Assembly (NCBI RefSeq): GCF_018131185.1
Contig: NZ_JAFCJE010000007.1
Span: 1-64,000 of the forward strand
Source of the DNA: Bradyrhizobium diazoefficiens
Lineage (GTDB): Bacteria; Pseudomonadota; Alphaproteobacteria; Rhizobiales; Xanthobacteraceae
Reading direction: 5' to 3'
Length of the DNA: 64,000 nt
Under the pieces are notes generated by a model that did not search any database, was not told the origin of the DNA, and saw only the letters and a list, made by a program, of their open reading frames with translations. This document shows, one piece after another, positions 27,252 through 36,423 of this stretch; position 1 is the first letter of the stretch; each line of letters opens with the position of its first letter. The position numbers and the translations under genes are program-made.

Positions 27252-29048
27252 CTAGAGACAGCCAGATTTGCCGCGTTCGGGGCAGAGCCGGAATGCGCTC
27301 GACAACGTGAGCAGGAAGCGGGGACTGCGGCGCGTGTTGTCCGGTGCCCGGTAGCTCAAGGGCACGGCCACGCCGAGATCGGCCTGTAGATCGTCTGGGA
27401 GGAAGAAGCGCACACCGGCTCCGGCCGATGTGAGCGACAGACCCTCGCTCAGGCGGTAACCGTGGTTCCAGACGGCGCCGGCGTCGCCGAAGGCGTAGAG
27501 CTGATAGCCGGTCCAGTAGCGGAAATTGAGCTTCTGGTCGAAGCGCAGTTCGAGCGAGCCGGCAAGGCCGTTGTCGCCGCTGATCTCGGCTGCGCCGTAG
27601 CCCCGGCCGAAGGCCGCACCCCCGAGATAGAACTGCTGCGAGGTGAACAGCGGCCGCGACGCCGTCTGGCTCGCCGCGGAGAGCTTGAGCGACCAGGCAT
27701 CGTTGAGCGTCTGGTAGCGCGTGAACCAGAGGTTCAGCACCGAGAAGTTCGACGAGGCGCCGTTGCGCGACACCAGATCGTCGTTGAAATGCGAAGCGCC
27801 GAAGACGTCGAGGCCCTGGCGGTAGGTCAGCGTTGCGAAATTTGTTCCGCCGAAGTGATCCTGCAGCCTGTAGTCGGCGGTCAGGCTCGCCGTCCTGATG
27901 TGGTCATTGTACCAGGGGCCGTACAGGTCGTCCTCGGACACGTTGCTGAAGCTCGCCGCCGCAGTCAGCGTGAGCGTGGACGATTGCGATTGCAGCGGAA
28001 CGACGCCGGCGCGCAGCTCGAAGGCCTCGGTCGTCGTGATGTCGCTGTCGAGGCGACGGGCATCGCCCGGCCGGACCGCGCTGTACAGGACGGAAGCGCC
28101 GAGACGTACGCCGTCGACGCCGACGGGCACGTCATAAGACAGCCGCGCAAAGCCGAGCTCGCGAGGATCGTTGGCGATCGTCGACAGGTTGACCGCCAGC
28201 GTGTCTCCCGGCGCGAGATAGGAGTTGAACGCGCCGGTGGCATAGGTCTGCCAGGGCCCGACCGAGGATGATCCGAGATTGTCCAGACCGAACGAGGAGA
28301 AGACGTGCCAGGTCTTCAAATGGACTGTGAGTCGGAAGCGGCCGGATGCGCCGCCGATCTCCTCGAGCGCGGTATCGGTGATCCGGATGCCCGGCCTGCC
28401 ATTGATGAGGAAGAGCTGGCGTTCGAGCGTCGGCAGGCGTGACGGCTGCTCGGCCAGAACCGGTCCGAGCATCGGCCTGACGCCGAACTGCTCGGCGCCG
28501 TCGCCTTTCAGCTCGACCTGCACGATGGCGCCCTCAATCACCTGGATCCGGACCCGGCCATCCGCAATGTCCTGCGGCGGCACGATGGCCCGGCTCAGAT
28601 GGAAGCCGTCGGCGCGGTAGAGATCGCTGATCGCGCCTGCGATCCCGGCGAGATCCGCCTGCGAGACTTTCTTGCCGACATACGGCTGATAGACAGCGGC
28701 AAGGCGATCGGGGGAGACGGCGTGGGCACCGCTGATATTGATGCCGCGCAGCACGAATTGCGGCTTGGTGTTGCCACCGGTGTTGGGCTGGCCGACCGAC
28801 GGCAGCCTGACCGGCGGACGGCTCCGCGTTTCCCGCTCGGTTTGGTTTTCAAAGTATTTCTCGGGCTGGCGCGGATCGAAACCCGGCTGGTTCGCCTGTT
28901 GTGCGAAGGCTTGGGAAACTCCCGCAAAAATGGGAGCCAATAGCGCCAGCGCGGTAATGAGATGCCGCCTCTCGACGCACGCAGCGAGTCGTTCACCGTA
29001 GTTTGACGGAGAAGCTGCCGCGGGGCGGTAAGAGTTCATTAGCTGCAT
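27252..29048 (-). CDS. TpsB-type outer membrane transporter (ShlB/FhaC/HecB family)
   Basis: 598 residues. A signal region around residues 28-49 is followed by a Pro-rich linker. A POTRA domain spans residues 97-175 (LRGINISGAHAVSPDRL, then ISDLYRADGFHLSRAIVPPQ). A 16-strand beta-barrel follows, with the conserved GRGYGAAEISGDNGLAGSLE segment near residue 495. Such proteins export a partner TpsA exoprotein from the periplasm. No TpsA gene is adjacent. It is divergent from the FecR-domain gene. Confidence 0.9.
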   Translation of the reverse strand: MQLMNSYRPAAASPSNYGERLAACVERRHLITALALLAPIFAGVSQAFAQQANQPGFDPRQPEKYFENQTERETRSRPPVRLPSVGQPNTGGNTKPQFVLRGINISGAHAVSPDRLAAVYQPYVGKKVSQADLAGIAGAISDLYRADGFHLSRAIVPPQDIADGRVRIQVIEGAIVQVELKGDGAEQFGVRPMLGPVLAEQPSRLPTLERQLFLINGRPGIRITDTALEEIGGASGRFRLTVHLKTWHVFSSFGLDNLGSSSVGPWQTYATGAFNSYLAPGDTLAVNLSTIANDPRELGFARLSYDVPVGVDGVRLGASVLYSAVRPGDARRLDSDITTTEAFELRAGVVPLQSQSSTLTLTAAASFSNVSEDDLYGPWYNDHIRTASLTADYRLQDHFGGTNFATLTYRQGLDVFGASHFNDDLVSRNGASSNFSVLNLWFTRYQTLNDAWSLKLSAASQTASRPLFTSQQFYLGGAAFGRGYGAAEISGDNGLAGSLELRFDQKLNFRYWTGYQLYAFGDAGAVWNHGYRLSEGLSLTSAGAGVRFFLPDDLQADLGVAVPLSYRAPDNTRRSPRFLLTLSSAFRLCPERGKSGCL

Positions 29049-29178
29049 GATTTTTCATAGTTTTTTATGGTCAATGATTGGTTAAGGTGGCTGCTCCGCT
29101 GCCCGTCACCCGCTAATTCTCTCTTGAGTGATTTCGGATACGCCTCAGGTCCGGCTGTAACGCGGACTGAGGGTCGTC

Positions 29179-30384
29179 ATGCTCGACAGAATTGGAATGC
29201 GGTGCGCCTTCGCGGCGGCACTGATCCTGGGAATGACTTCCGGTGCGTTCGCTGCGGACGATGGTGTCTGGTCGGTCAGCAAGGCCACCGGTGAGGTGTG
29301 GATCGCGACCGACGGGGCGCAACAGGTTTCGCTGAACCCGGAAGAGACCCTCAAGCCCGGCAATACCATCCGCACCGGACGTAATGGCCGGGTGCTGCTC
29401 GTCCGCGGCGAGGAAACGATACTGATTGCTCCCAACTCCGTGGTCGGCTTGCCGGCGGAGAAGAAGGAGGGGCTCTCGACCACCATCATCCAGCAGGCGG
29501 GTTCGATCCTGCTCGAGGTCGAGAAGCGCAACGTCAAGCATTTCGAGGTCGAGACGCCCTATCTCGCCGCCGTCGTCAAGGGAACGAAGTTCAGTGTCAC
29601 GGTGGAGGCCGGCAGTACCAAGGTCGGCGTGCTCCGCGGCCAGGTCGAGGTCTCCGACTTCAGGACGGGACAGATTGCCCAGGTCATGCCGGGACAGGCG
29701 GCCACCGTCTCCGAGCACGGCAAGCCTGGCCTCAGCCTGAGCGGTGCGGGCACGTTCAATCCCATCGAGCATGGCAAGCCGCGCGCTCCGACGGTCGAGC
29801 GCATTCCCGTGCCGAAATCAGGCCTGACGGCGCCGCGCAATGCCGGGAACGGCCATGCAATCCACGCGCTCGGTCCGGTCGATAAGGGCAGCAAGGCGGC
29901 CGGAGCTGACACCCTCAAGGGCGGCGGAAGCCCCAAGCCCGGCGTCGTGCGCATCTCGAGCTCGCTCGGCGAGGTCAAGCTGAACGTCCACAAGGCCACG
30001 CGCGGGCTGGCCCACGGCGTCGATGCTCCCGGTCAAGTGCGCAGGGCGAATGCGAGCACCGGAAGCCAGGCGACGGTCTGGAGCGACGGCAAGACCAATC
30101 CGACCGGATCCAACAGCTCTGTCCAGACCGCGCTCACGACCAGCGGAGGTGCGACGGCCGGCAATGGCGCCTCGCATGCAGGAGCGGCGATCGCTGCAGC
30201 AACAGCCGGCGCATCGAGCGACAGCCCCGGGGCCGACAACGCAAATGGCGGTGGCAACAACGGCAATAACGGCCACGGCAACAATGGTGCCACCGGCAAC
30301 GGCAGGGGCAACAACGGCAACGGCAACGGCAATGGCGGCGGCAATGGCAGCAACGGCCATGGCGTTGCCCACGGCAGACGCTGA
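29179..30384 (+). CDS. FecR-domain secreted protein with Asn/Gly-rich tail
   Basis: 401 residues. A signal peptide (FAAALILGMTSGAFAADD) is followed by a FecR domain at about residues 50-170 (LKPGNTIRTGRNGRVLLVRG, then HFEVETPYLAAVVKGTKFSV). The last 70 residues are almost entirely Asn, Gly and Ala with scattered His, a disordered tail. FecR domains in such proteins are thought to be envelope-located and often sit next to CHASE2 proteins, as here. It is divergent from the TpsB gene and followed 62 bases later by the GGDEF-EAL gene. Confidence 0.85.
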   Translation: MLDRIGMRCAFAAALILGMTSGAFAADDGVWSVSKATGEVWIATDGAQQVSLNPEETLKPGNTIRTGRNGRVLLVRGEETILIAPNSVVGLPAEKKEGLSTTIIQQAGSILLEVEKRNVKHFEVETPYLAAVVKGTKFSVTVEAGSTKVGVLRGQVEVSDFRTGQIAQVMPGQAATVSEHGKPGLSLSGAGTFNPIEHGKPRAPTVERIPVPKSGLTAPRNAGNGHAIHALGPVDKGSKAAGADTLKGGGSPKPGVVRISSSLGEVKLNVHKATRGLAHGVDAPGQVRRANASTGSQATVWSDGKTNPTGSNSSVQTALTTSGGATAGNGASHAGAAIAAATAGASSDSPGADNANGGGNNGNNGHGNNGATGNGRGNNGNGNGNGGGNGSNGHGVAHGRR

Positions 30385-30446
30385 GACGGTTTTCTCGGGA
30401 AATGAAGGGGGCGCTCCCATTGCAGAGAGCGCGCGGGAGGATCGAA

Positions 30447-33188
30447 GTGAAACGCTATCGGCCGCATATTCTCGTCGTGATCGCGCTCGCGATCGTGCTG
30501 TCCACGGGATGGCATGGCGCGCTACGCAACGCGCTCACCGATCTGCGGTTCAGCTGGCAATTGCGTGCGGCCAGCGGCAATGTCGTCGTGGTGGCCATCG
30601 ATGCCCCATCTATCGATCGGATCGGGGTGTGGCCCTGGCCGCGCCAGCTGCACGCGGACCTGCTGCACAGGCTCGAGGCTGCGGGAGCCGGGGACATCGC
30701 CTTCGATGTCGATTTCAGCACGCCGTCGGATCCGGCTTCCGACCAGGCCTTCGTCAATGCGCTACGCGAGGTCGGGGGCTCGACGATCCTGCCGTCCTTC
30801 AAGCAGCCGTCGCCGAACGGTGGACCGGCGCACGTCAATCGCCCACTGAAGCCGTTCGCCAACCAGTCCTGGCCGGCCCTCGTGAACGTCGCAGTCGAAT
30901 CCGACGGGCTCGTTCGCCGCTATCCGTTCGGAGAAAGGCTCGGCGATGCCTTGATGCCGTCGATGGCCGTCGTGCTGGCCGGGCAGGACGCCAATCGGCG
31001 GCCGCCCTTCCTGATCGATTTCGGCATTCGCGCAACCTCCATTCCGAGCGTATCCTATGTCGACGTGCTGCGCGGCGATACCGCTGCCCTCGCCAAGCTG
31101 AGGAACAAGAAGATCATCGTCGGTGCCACCGCGCTCGAGCTTGGTGACCGGTTCAGCGTTCCCAACGGCAAGATCATCTCGGGGCCGGTCCTCCAGGGGC
31201 TGGCCGCCGAATCGATCCTTCAGGGCCGGATGCTGCGCTGGACGTCCGATGTCGGCATGATTCTGGGCCTGGGTTTGATCTGCCTGCTGATGGTGTATTC
31301 GTGGCGCCGCGTCGCACCCGGAATTCGCGTCGCTGTCCTCATCGCCCTCGGAGCGGCCGTCGAATTGATTGCAGGCCTCGTGCAGGCAAGATGGCCCCTC
31401 GTCATCGACACCTCGCTATTCCACATCGCGATCATCGCCTATCTGGCCGCGATTGCGCTGGACGAGATCGATTTTCGCGGTCTGCTGGGACGCATCGCCG
31501 AGAGCCGCTTTCACCGCATCGCGATGTCGCTCGGCGACGGCCTCGTCTGCACCGACGAGGAGCACCGGATCACGGTCTGGAATCCGGGCGCGAGCGCGAT
31601 CTTCGGCTACACGCCGGCCGAGATGATCGGCCGCCCGTTCGAAACGCTGTGCGCTGTGGCGAGGGACGGCAATGCAAGCCCGTCCATGCACGACGCCGCG
31701 CGCCAGGCGCTTCTGGTTCCGGGCGGGGCGGTCGTGGTCGAGTTCGAGGGCCGGCGCAAGAATGGCGAAACCTTCTCCGTCGAGGCGAGCTTCTCGGGCT
31801 GGCAGGGAACGGATGGCTTTCAGTACGGCGCGATCCTGCGCGACATCTCTGTGCGCAAACGCGAGGCCGAACGCGTCAAATATCTTGCCGAACACGACGT
31901 GCTGACCGGTCTTGCCAATCGCAACGCGCTGCATGCCGGACTGGTCGGCATGATCGCGGATGCGGAGCGACAGCCTCGCGAGGTCGCGTTGCTCGTGATC
32001 GGGCTCGACGGCTTCCAGCAAATCAACGACATGCTTGGGCATGCGGCCGGAGACCTCGTGCTGCGGGCGGTCGCGCAGCGTCTGCGGACAGAAGTCGATG
32101 GCAAGGCGGTCGTTGCCCGGCTCAGCGGCGACGAATTCGCCATCGCGCTCGATGGTGCAGAGGCGGGCGAGCCGATCGCGGCAATCGCCGAGCGGATCGC
32201 GTACGCGTTCGAAGCGCCGCTTGCGACGGGCGCGCGGCAGCACCGCGTCAGGATCAGCATCGGAGTTGCCGTCTATCCTGAAGGCGGACACAACGCTGAC
32301 GAACTCCTGAGCAACGGCCATCTCGCGCTGAGCCGTGCCAAGGCGACGCGGCGGGGCAGCCATGTGCTGTTCGAGGCTGCGATCAGGCAGGAGTTGGAGA
32401 ACCGGCTGACGCTGGAGAGCGAGTTGGCGCTTGCCGCAGATCGCGGTGAGTTCGAACTATTCTACCAGCCCCAGGTTCGTCTGCTCGACGGCAGCCTTGT
32501 CGGGGCCGAAGCGCTCATCCGCTGGCGACATCCCGTGCGCGGCTACGTCTCGCCTGCGGAGTTCATGCCGGTGGTCAACAGCTCGGCACTGTCAGAGCGG
32601 ATCGCGAACTGGGTGATGGAGACCGCCTGCCGTCAGGCGCGTGCCTGGGAGTTGTCCGGCAACGGCGTGCGCGTCGCGATCAACCTCTCGCCCTCGCAGC
32701 TTGACTCCGGCGATCTCGCACATTCGGTTGCGGCACTGCTCGAATCGACGGGGCTCGCGCCCTCGCTGCTGGAGATCGAGGTCACCGAAGACATCCTGCT
32801 CCATGACGAAAGCCGCGTGCTCGACATGTTCAAGCGGATCCAGCAACTGGGTGTCCGCATCCTGTTCGACGATTTCGGCACGGGCTATGCGAGCCTGAGC
32901 TATCTGAAGAAATTTCCGCTCGACGGGCTCAAGATCGACAGGTCGTTCGTGTTCGGCCTGCTCGCGAATTCCGACGATGCCGCGATCGTCGGCTCGACCA
33001 TCGGGCTCAGCAAGCAGCTCGGCCTCACGGTCGTGGCTGAAGGCATCGAGAACCGCGCAACCGCCGACTTCCTGGTCAGCATGGGATGCGAGGAAGCGCA
33101 GGGATATTTCTTCGGCCGTCCGATGCCCGCCGAGGCATTCGAAAAGCAGTTCCTGGCGGCCGAGCTCGAAGCTGTCAGCGCCGCCTGA
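30447..33188 (+). CDS. CHASE2-PAS-GGDEF-EAL cyclic-di-GMP protein
   Basis: 913 residues. The GTG at 30447 has a GGGAGG site 6 bases upstream, better than the ATG at 30402. Order: an N-terminal membrane helix; an extracytoplasmic CHASE2 domain to about residue 265 (VVVVAIDAPSIDRIGVWPWPR); three membrane helices; PAS at about 365-470; GGDEF at about 480-640 with the motif SGDEF; EAL at about 650-905 with EALIRW, and DDFGTGY. The EAL residues look complete, so c-di-GMP hydrolysis is likely. The SGDEF variant leaves cyclase activity uncertain. It probably shares a transcript with the FecR gene. Confidence 0.9.
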   Translation: MKRYRPHILVVIALAIVLSTGWHGALRNALTDLRFSWQLRAASGNVVVVAIDAPSIDRIGVWPWPRQLHADLLHRLEAAGAGDIAFDVDFSTPSDPASDQAFVNALREVGGSTILPSFKQPSPNGGPAHVNRPLKPFANQSWPALVNVAVESDGLVRRYPFGERLGDALMPSMAVVLAGQDANRRPPFLIDFGIRATSIPSVSYVDVLRGDTAALAKLRNKKIIVGATALELGDRFSVPNGKIISGPVLQGLAAESILQGRMLRWTSDVGMILGLGLICLLMVYSWRRVAPGIRVAVLIALGAAVELIAGLVQARWPLVIDTSLFHIAIIAYLAAIALDEIDFRGLLGRIAESRFHRIAMSLGDGLVCTDEEHRITVWNPGASAIFGYTPAEMIGRPFETLCAVARDGNASPSMHDAARQALLVPGGAVVVEFEGRRKNGETFSVEASFSGWQGTDGFQYGAILRDISVRKREAERVKYLAEHDVLTGLANRNALHAGLVGMIADAERQPREVALLVIGLDGFQQINDMLGHAAGDLVLRAVAQRLRTEVDGKAVVARLSGDEFAIALDGAEAGEPIAAIAERIAYAFEAPLATGARQHRVRISIGVAVYPEGGHNADELLSNGHLALSRAKATRRGSHVLFEAAIRQELENRLTLESELALAADRGEFELFYQPQVRLLDGSLVGAEALIRWRHPVRGYVSPAEFMPVVNSSALSERIANWVMETACRQARAWELSGNGVRVAINLSPSQLDSGDLAHSVAALLESTGLAPSLLEIEVTEDILLHDESRVLDMFKRIQQLGVRILFDDFGTGYASLSYLKKFPLDGLKIDRSFVFGLLANSDDAAIVGSTIGLSKQLGLTVVAEGIENRATADFLVSMGCEEAQGYFFGRPMPAEAFEKQFLAAELEAVSAA

Positions 33189-33203
33189 GCAAGTGGCGGC
33201 GGT

Positions 33204-33500
33204 CTATCTCCGCCGCGCGATTGCCATCCCGAAGAGGAACGCGACGAACAGACTGGCGAGCGGCGCTTCGCGCGTGATCGCCGAGACCGTCGCGAGGGCT
33301 CCGCCGGGCTTGCGCGATTCCTCGATCGTAGATGTCAGACGGCCGACTGCTGCGTGCAGGCCGCCGGCGACTTCACCGATCGTGCGGGAGACATCGGCTG
33401 CCGTATCGATGGCACGCTCGGCCGCGCCGGGTTGCGAAGTGGACTGCGGTATCTCGGTGCTCAAGCGCGCGACTCCAAGCCTGATGATGGAGGCCGACAC
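33204..33500 (-). CDS. Small hypothetical protein with C-terminal membrane helix
   Basis: 98 residues. The N-terminal two thirds are Ala/Thr/Ser-rich and helical. The C-terminus (APLASLFVAFLFGMAIARRR) is a membrane helix followed by positive charges, as in ElaB/YqjD-like small inner-membrane proteins. Function is unknown. A 21-base direct repeat lies across its start region. Confidence 0.7.
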   Translation of the reverse strand: MSASIIRLGVARLSTEIPQSTSQPGAAERAIDTAADVSRTIGEVAGGLHAAVGRLTSTIEESRKPGGALATVSAITREAPLASLFVAFLFGMAIARRR

Positions 33501-33567
33501 CTTTGGCTATCCGCGCGAGCGCTCGTTTTGAACAGCGGGTCGGATGACCTTTGGCTATCCGCGCGAG
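33499..33567. repeat. 21-base direct repeat
   Basis: ACCTTTGGCTATCCGCGCGA(G) occurs at 33499-33519 and again at 33547-33567, 48 bases apart. The first copy touches the start codon of the gene at 33204-33500. It may be a local duplication or a regulator-binding pair. Confidence 0.5.
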
Positions 33568-33721
33568 GCGCCGTGGTTGACGGCGGGTGCCGGCCTTGGA
33601 TGAGCAATTCAGCGCACGGGATTTTGTTCCGAGATGATTCGGCGATCGAAGAGGTACCCGGGAAACGACGGGTGCGAATCTCTGTTAGGCTTGCTCAACC
33701 TTGTGACGTGAGGAGGCAGCC

Positions 33722-34699
33722 GTGACCGATCGGACCGTGACGGATCGCGCCCGGCGCATCGCCTTGCTCGGCGCCCCCATCGACATGGGCGCGTCGCAGC
33801 GCGGCACCTTGATGGGTCCTGCGGCGCTGCGGACCGCGGGCCTTGCGACCCTGCTCGAAAGCCTGGATTTCGAGGTCGCCGACTACGGCGATCTTTCCGT
33901 AAGCGATGTCCGGGACCTCGCCGACAGGCCGCCGGAAAGGGCCAATCACTACCGCGAGATCCAGCGCTGGACGCGCCTTCTGAGCCAACGCGGCCATGAG
34001 ATCGCGAAGACGGGCGCGTTGCCGATCTTCCTCGGCGGCGATCACACGCTGTCGATGGGTTCGGTCAATGCCATGGCGCGCCATTGGCAGGAACGTGGAC
34101 GCGAGTTGTTCGTGCTCTGGCTCGATGCCCATGCCGACTACAACACGCCGCAGACGACGATTACCGCCAACATGCACGGCATGTCGGCAGCGTTCTTGTG
34201 CGGCGAGCCGGGCCTCGACGGCCTGCTTGGCGACGATCCGCGCGCTTCGATCAGCCCTGACAGGCTCGATCTGTTCGGCGCGCGTTCGATCGACAAGCTG
34301 GAGAAGGAGCTGATGCGGGCGCGCCAGATCAGGGTGGTCGACATGCGCCAGATCGACGAGTTCGGCGTCGCCGTTTTGATCCGGCGGGTCATCGAGCGCG
34401 TCAAGGCCCGCAACGGCGTCCTGCACGTCAGCTTCGACGTCGATTTCCTCGACCCGTCCGCGGCGCCGGGCGTCGGCACCACGGTGCCGGGTGGCGCGAC
34501 TTATCGCGAGGCACACCTGATCATGGAGCTGTTGCACGATTCAGGGACGGTCGGATCGGTCGATATCGTCGAGCTCAATCCCTTCCTGGACGAACGCGGC
34601 CGGACGGCGCGGACTGCGGTCGAGCTGATCGGCAGCCTGTTCGGCCAGCAGATCACCGACCGCCCGACGCCGAGCAACGCGATCGCTCCGGGCGAGTGA
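33722..34699 (+). CDS. rocF: Arginase
   Basis: 325 residues, GTG start behind GAGGAGG. It carries all four manganese-site motifs of the ureohydrolase family: GGDHTLSMGS, DAHADYNTP, SFDVDFLDPS and, with the first two, NMHGM, plus the later PGGATYREAH. It should hydrolyse arginine to ornithine and urea in the cytoplasm. The N-terminal GAPIDMGASQRGTLMGP is arginase-like rather than agmatinase-like. It stands alone. Confidence 0.93.
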   Translation: MTDRTVTDRARRIALLGAPIDMGASQRGTLMGPAALRTAGLATLLESLDFEVADYGDLSVSDVRDLADRPPERANHYREIQRWTRLLSQRGHEIAKTGALPIFLGGDHTLSMGSVNAMARHWQERGRELFVLWLDAHADYNTPQTTITANMHGMSAAFLCGEPGLDGLLGDDPRASISPDRLDLFGARSIDKLEKELMRARQIRVVDMRQIDEFGVAVLIRRVIERVKARNGVLHVSFDVDFLDPSAAPGVGTTVPGGATYREAHLIMELLHDSGTVGSVDIVELNPFLDERGRTARTAVELIGSLFGQQITDRPTPSNAIAPGE

Positions 34700-35008
34700 A
34701 GCGGCGGCTGACAAAGCCGGTGAGCTTCGAGCTCCTGAAGCAGGGGATGGGTTTGGGTTGAACGGATTGCCGCAGCCTGTTCAAGGGCGGCGTCTCTCTC
34801 GATGTCGCCGCTTCCAACAGGAAGGGAACATTTGCGCAATTGCCAAGTTTTCCCGGTGCCCTTCCCCAAGGGTGACCCCGATGGCCCCAGCTCCGATGTC
34901 CCCATAACCCCGCGAGCTGGGGCCTCTTTTTCCCCAGACCGGACGGCGGCGCGGCCGGACCTTGCCGACGCGTTATCTTTCCGGCAGTCGCCAATAGAGG
35001 CGGACACC
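34700..35008. other. Noncoding stretch after arginase
   Basis: No protein gene is supported here. The stretch contains several short hairpins (for example GGCGGCG..CGCCGC near 34790) leading into the strong terminator ending at 34931. This is compatible with an untranslated RNA of up to about 200 bases; no promoter could be fixed. Confidence 0.45.
34883..34931 (+). terminator. Strong rho-independent terminator, possible small-RNA 3' end
   Basis: An 11-base perfect stem, GGCCCCAGCTC (34883-34893) with GAGCTGGGGCC (34914-34924), is followed by TCTTTTT. It lies 230 bases after the arginase stop. It could end the arginase transcript or an independent RNA. Confidence 0.75.
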
Positions 35009-35347
35009 ATGAAATGGATGCTTGTGGTCCTGGTGGGTGGCGTCGCGCCGGTTAATACCAATCTCGTATTCGACAGGTTCGCCGATTGCCTTTCGGCCGA
35101 GGCGCAGATGCGACAGCATTACCTGGATGCGTTCGATGCCTGGGACCGTTTGGCCGCAGCGAGAATAGACCGGCGCAGCGACTACAAGAAGGCCCGCGAT
35201 CTCGAGGCGAAGAGATTGCTGAGCAACGTTGGCACCTGCGTGCCGCACGGCGGCGGAGATTCCGTTGCGCCGACGGAACCGCCCAAGCCGCCCGCCGCGC
35301 CTTCTCAACAACCTGCCGCGCCGTCGCAGCCACCCCCTCGAACCTAG
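35009..35347 (+). CDS. Small hypothetical protein with Pro-rich tail
   Basis: 112 residues. It opens with a short hydrophobic stretch (WMLVVLVGGVAP) and a charged helical middle, and ends in a Pro/Ala/Gln-rich tail. It resembles short rhizobial envelope proteins. Function is unknown. Confidence 0.55.
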   Translation: MKWMLVVLVGGVAPVNTNLVFDRFADCLSAEAQMRQHYLDAFDAWDRLAAARIDRRSDYKKARDLEAKRLLSNVGTCVPHGGGDSVAPTEPPKPPAAPSQQPAAPSQPPPRT

Positions 35348-35421
35348 CGAAACGCAGCGCCTCATCGAAAATGGCCGCGCCCTTCGGAGCGCGGCCGCAT
35401 TCGTGATAACGCGCGACACGC

Positions 35422-35832
35422 TTACCAGTGATGATGATGCCAGCGGTGCCGCATGACGGGATAGGGCCCGCGGTAATAGGCGTAGGCGGGACGTACGACC
35501 CGGCGATAGCGGTAGCCGTAGGAAACGGGCTGCGTGTAATAGGTCGTCGTAGCGTATCCGCCACCCCAACGATACGGCGCACCGTAGTCATAGGCATAGG
35601 GGCCGCCATAGTAGCCGGCGCCGTAGTAGCCAGGACCGTAACCGTAATAACCGTAGCCGGGACCCCAGCCATAAGCCGAGGAGGCAAGACCACCGATCAC
35701 GGCACCTGCGACAAGGCCGCCGGCGATGCCCGGTCCCCAGCCTCGCCAGTGAGCTTCGGCTGGAGATGTCGCCGCGACCGAACTCAGACCAAGAGCGCCG
35801 GCCATCAGCGCAGACATTGCAATCTTCTTCAT
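35422..35832 (-). CDS. Secreted Gly/Tyr-rich protein
   Basis: 136 residues. A signal peptide (IAMSALMAGALGLSSVAATSPAEA) is followed by GxxxG-type membrane-like glycines (GIAGGLVAGAVIGGL) and then a tail very rich in Tyr and Gly ending in a His cluster (RHRWHHHHW). Proteins of this kind are common, poorly understood envelope proteins in Bradyrhizobium. Confidence 0.75.
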   Translation of the reverse strand: MKKIAMSALMAGALGLSSVAATSPAEAHWRGWGPGIAGGLVAGAVIGGLASSAYGWGPGYGYYGYGPGYYGAGYYGGPYAYDYGAPYRWGGGYATTTYYTQPVSYGYRYRRVVRPAYAYYRGPYPVMRHRWHHHHW

Positions 35833-36046
35833 CGCGATACCTCTTACATCACATCTGCTGCTGCCCCGGCTATAACGGGAAAAGTAGGCAATAGTTGCTA
35901 TCTCCGGACCATCCTGCCGAAGCCACTTCCGAAGCAGTTTCATGGCAGCACCCAACCTTCCGAGCCAGCGCGAGCCAACTTCAAGATTACTGAAAATCGG
36001 GAAAAGCTAGAAACTTTCAGGAATGGCTCGAGTTGGCAGCAATGGA

Positions 36047-36277
36047 ATGGAGCTCTGGAGAGCAAGCATCTTGGACGATTCCGTGTGGAAGAATGCCACT
36101 GAGACCGCCTGGACGGTGTACCGGGCGCGGCATCCCGATGTCGACGCATGCGACAGTCGGCGATGCCTGCTGGAACGCTATTTGTTCAGGAGATGGGAAG
36201 AGCGCGAGAGCGACGCCGAAGAGCTCGCCGGCTTCGGGATAGCCTACCTGCACCGGCTTCCCAGCGACGAATGTTGA
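36047..36277 (+). CDS. Small hypothetical protein
   Basis: 76 residues, starting MELWRASILDDSVWKNATE. It is helical and charged with no signal peptide. Its end overlaps the start of the next small gene by 7 bases (ATGTTGA), which suggests translational coupling. An ATG 8 codons upstream is an alternative start. Confidence 0.55.
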   Translation: MELWRASILDDSVWKNATETAWTVYRARHPDVDACDSRRCLLERYLFRRWEERESDAEELAGFGIAYLHRLPSDEC

Positions 36278-36420
36278 CGAACATGAAAATGCTCGTGGCG
36301 CGCGTGGCCCGCGGGAGCACAAGGCCGAGTTGGACCCTGCTCGCGGTGTCGTTTCTCATCGCGGCGATCATCGTGATCGCCCTGCGCATTGTTCGGGAGT
36401 TAGTTGAGGACGCGCTTTGA
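36271..36420 (+). CDS. Tiny membrane protein
   Basis: 49 residues: a basic N-terminus and one membrane helix (WTLLAVSFLIAAIIVIALRI), then an acidic end. Its start lies inside the end of the upstream gene, so translation is probably coupled. Function is unknown. Confidence 0.5.
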   Translation: MLTNMKMLVARVARGSTRPSWTLLAVSFLIAAIIVIALRIVRELVEDAL

Positions 36421-36423
36421 AGC

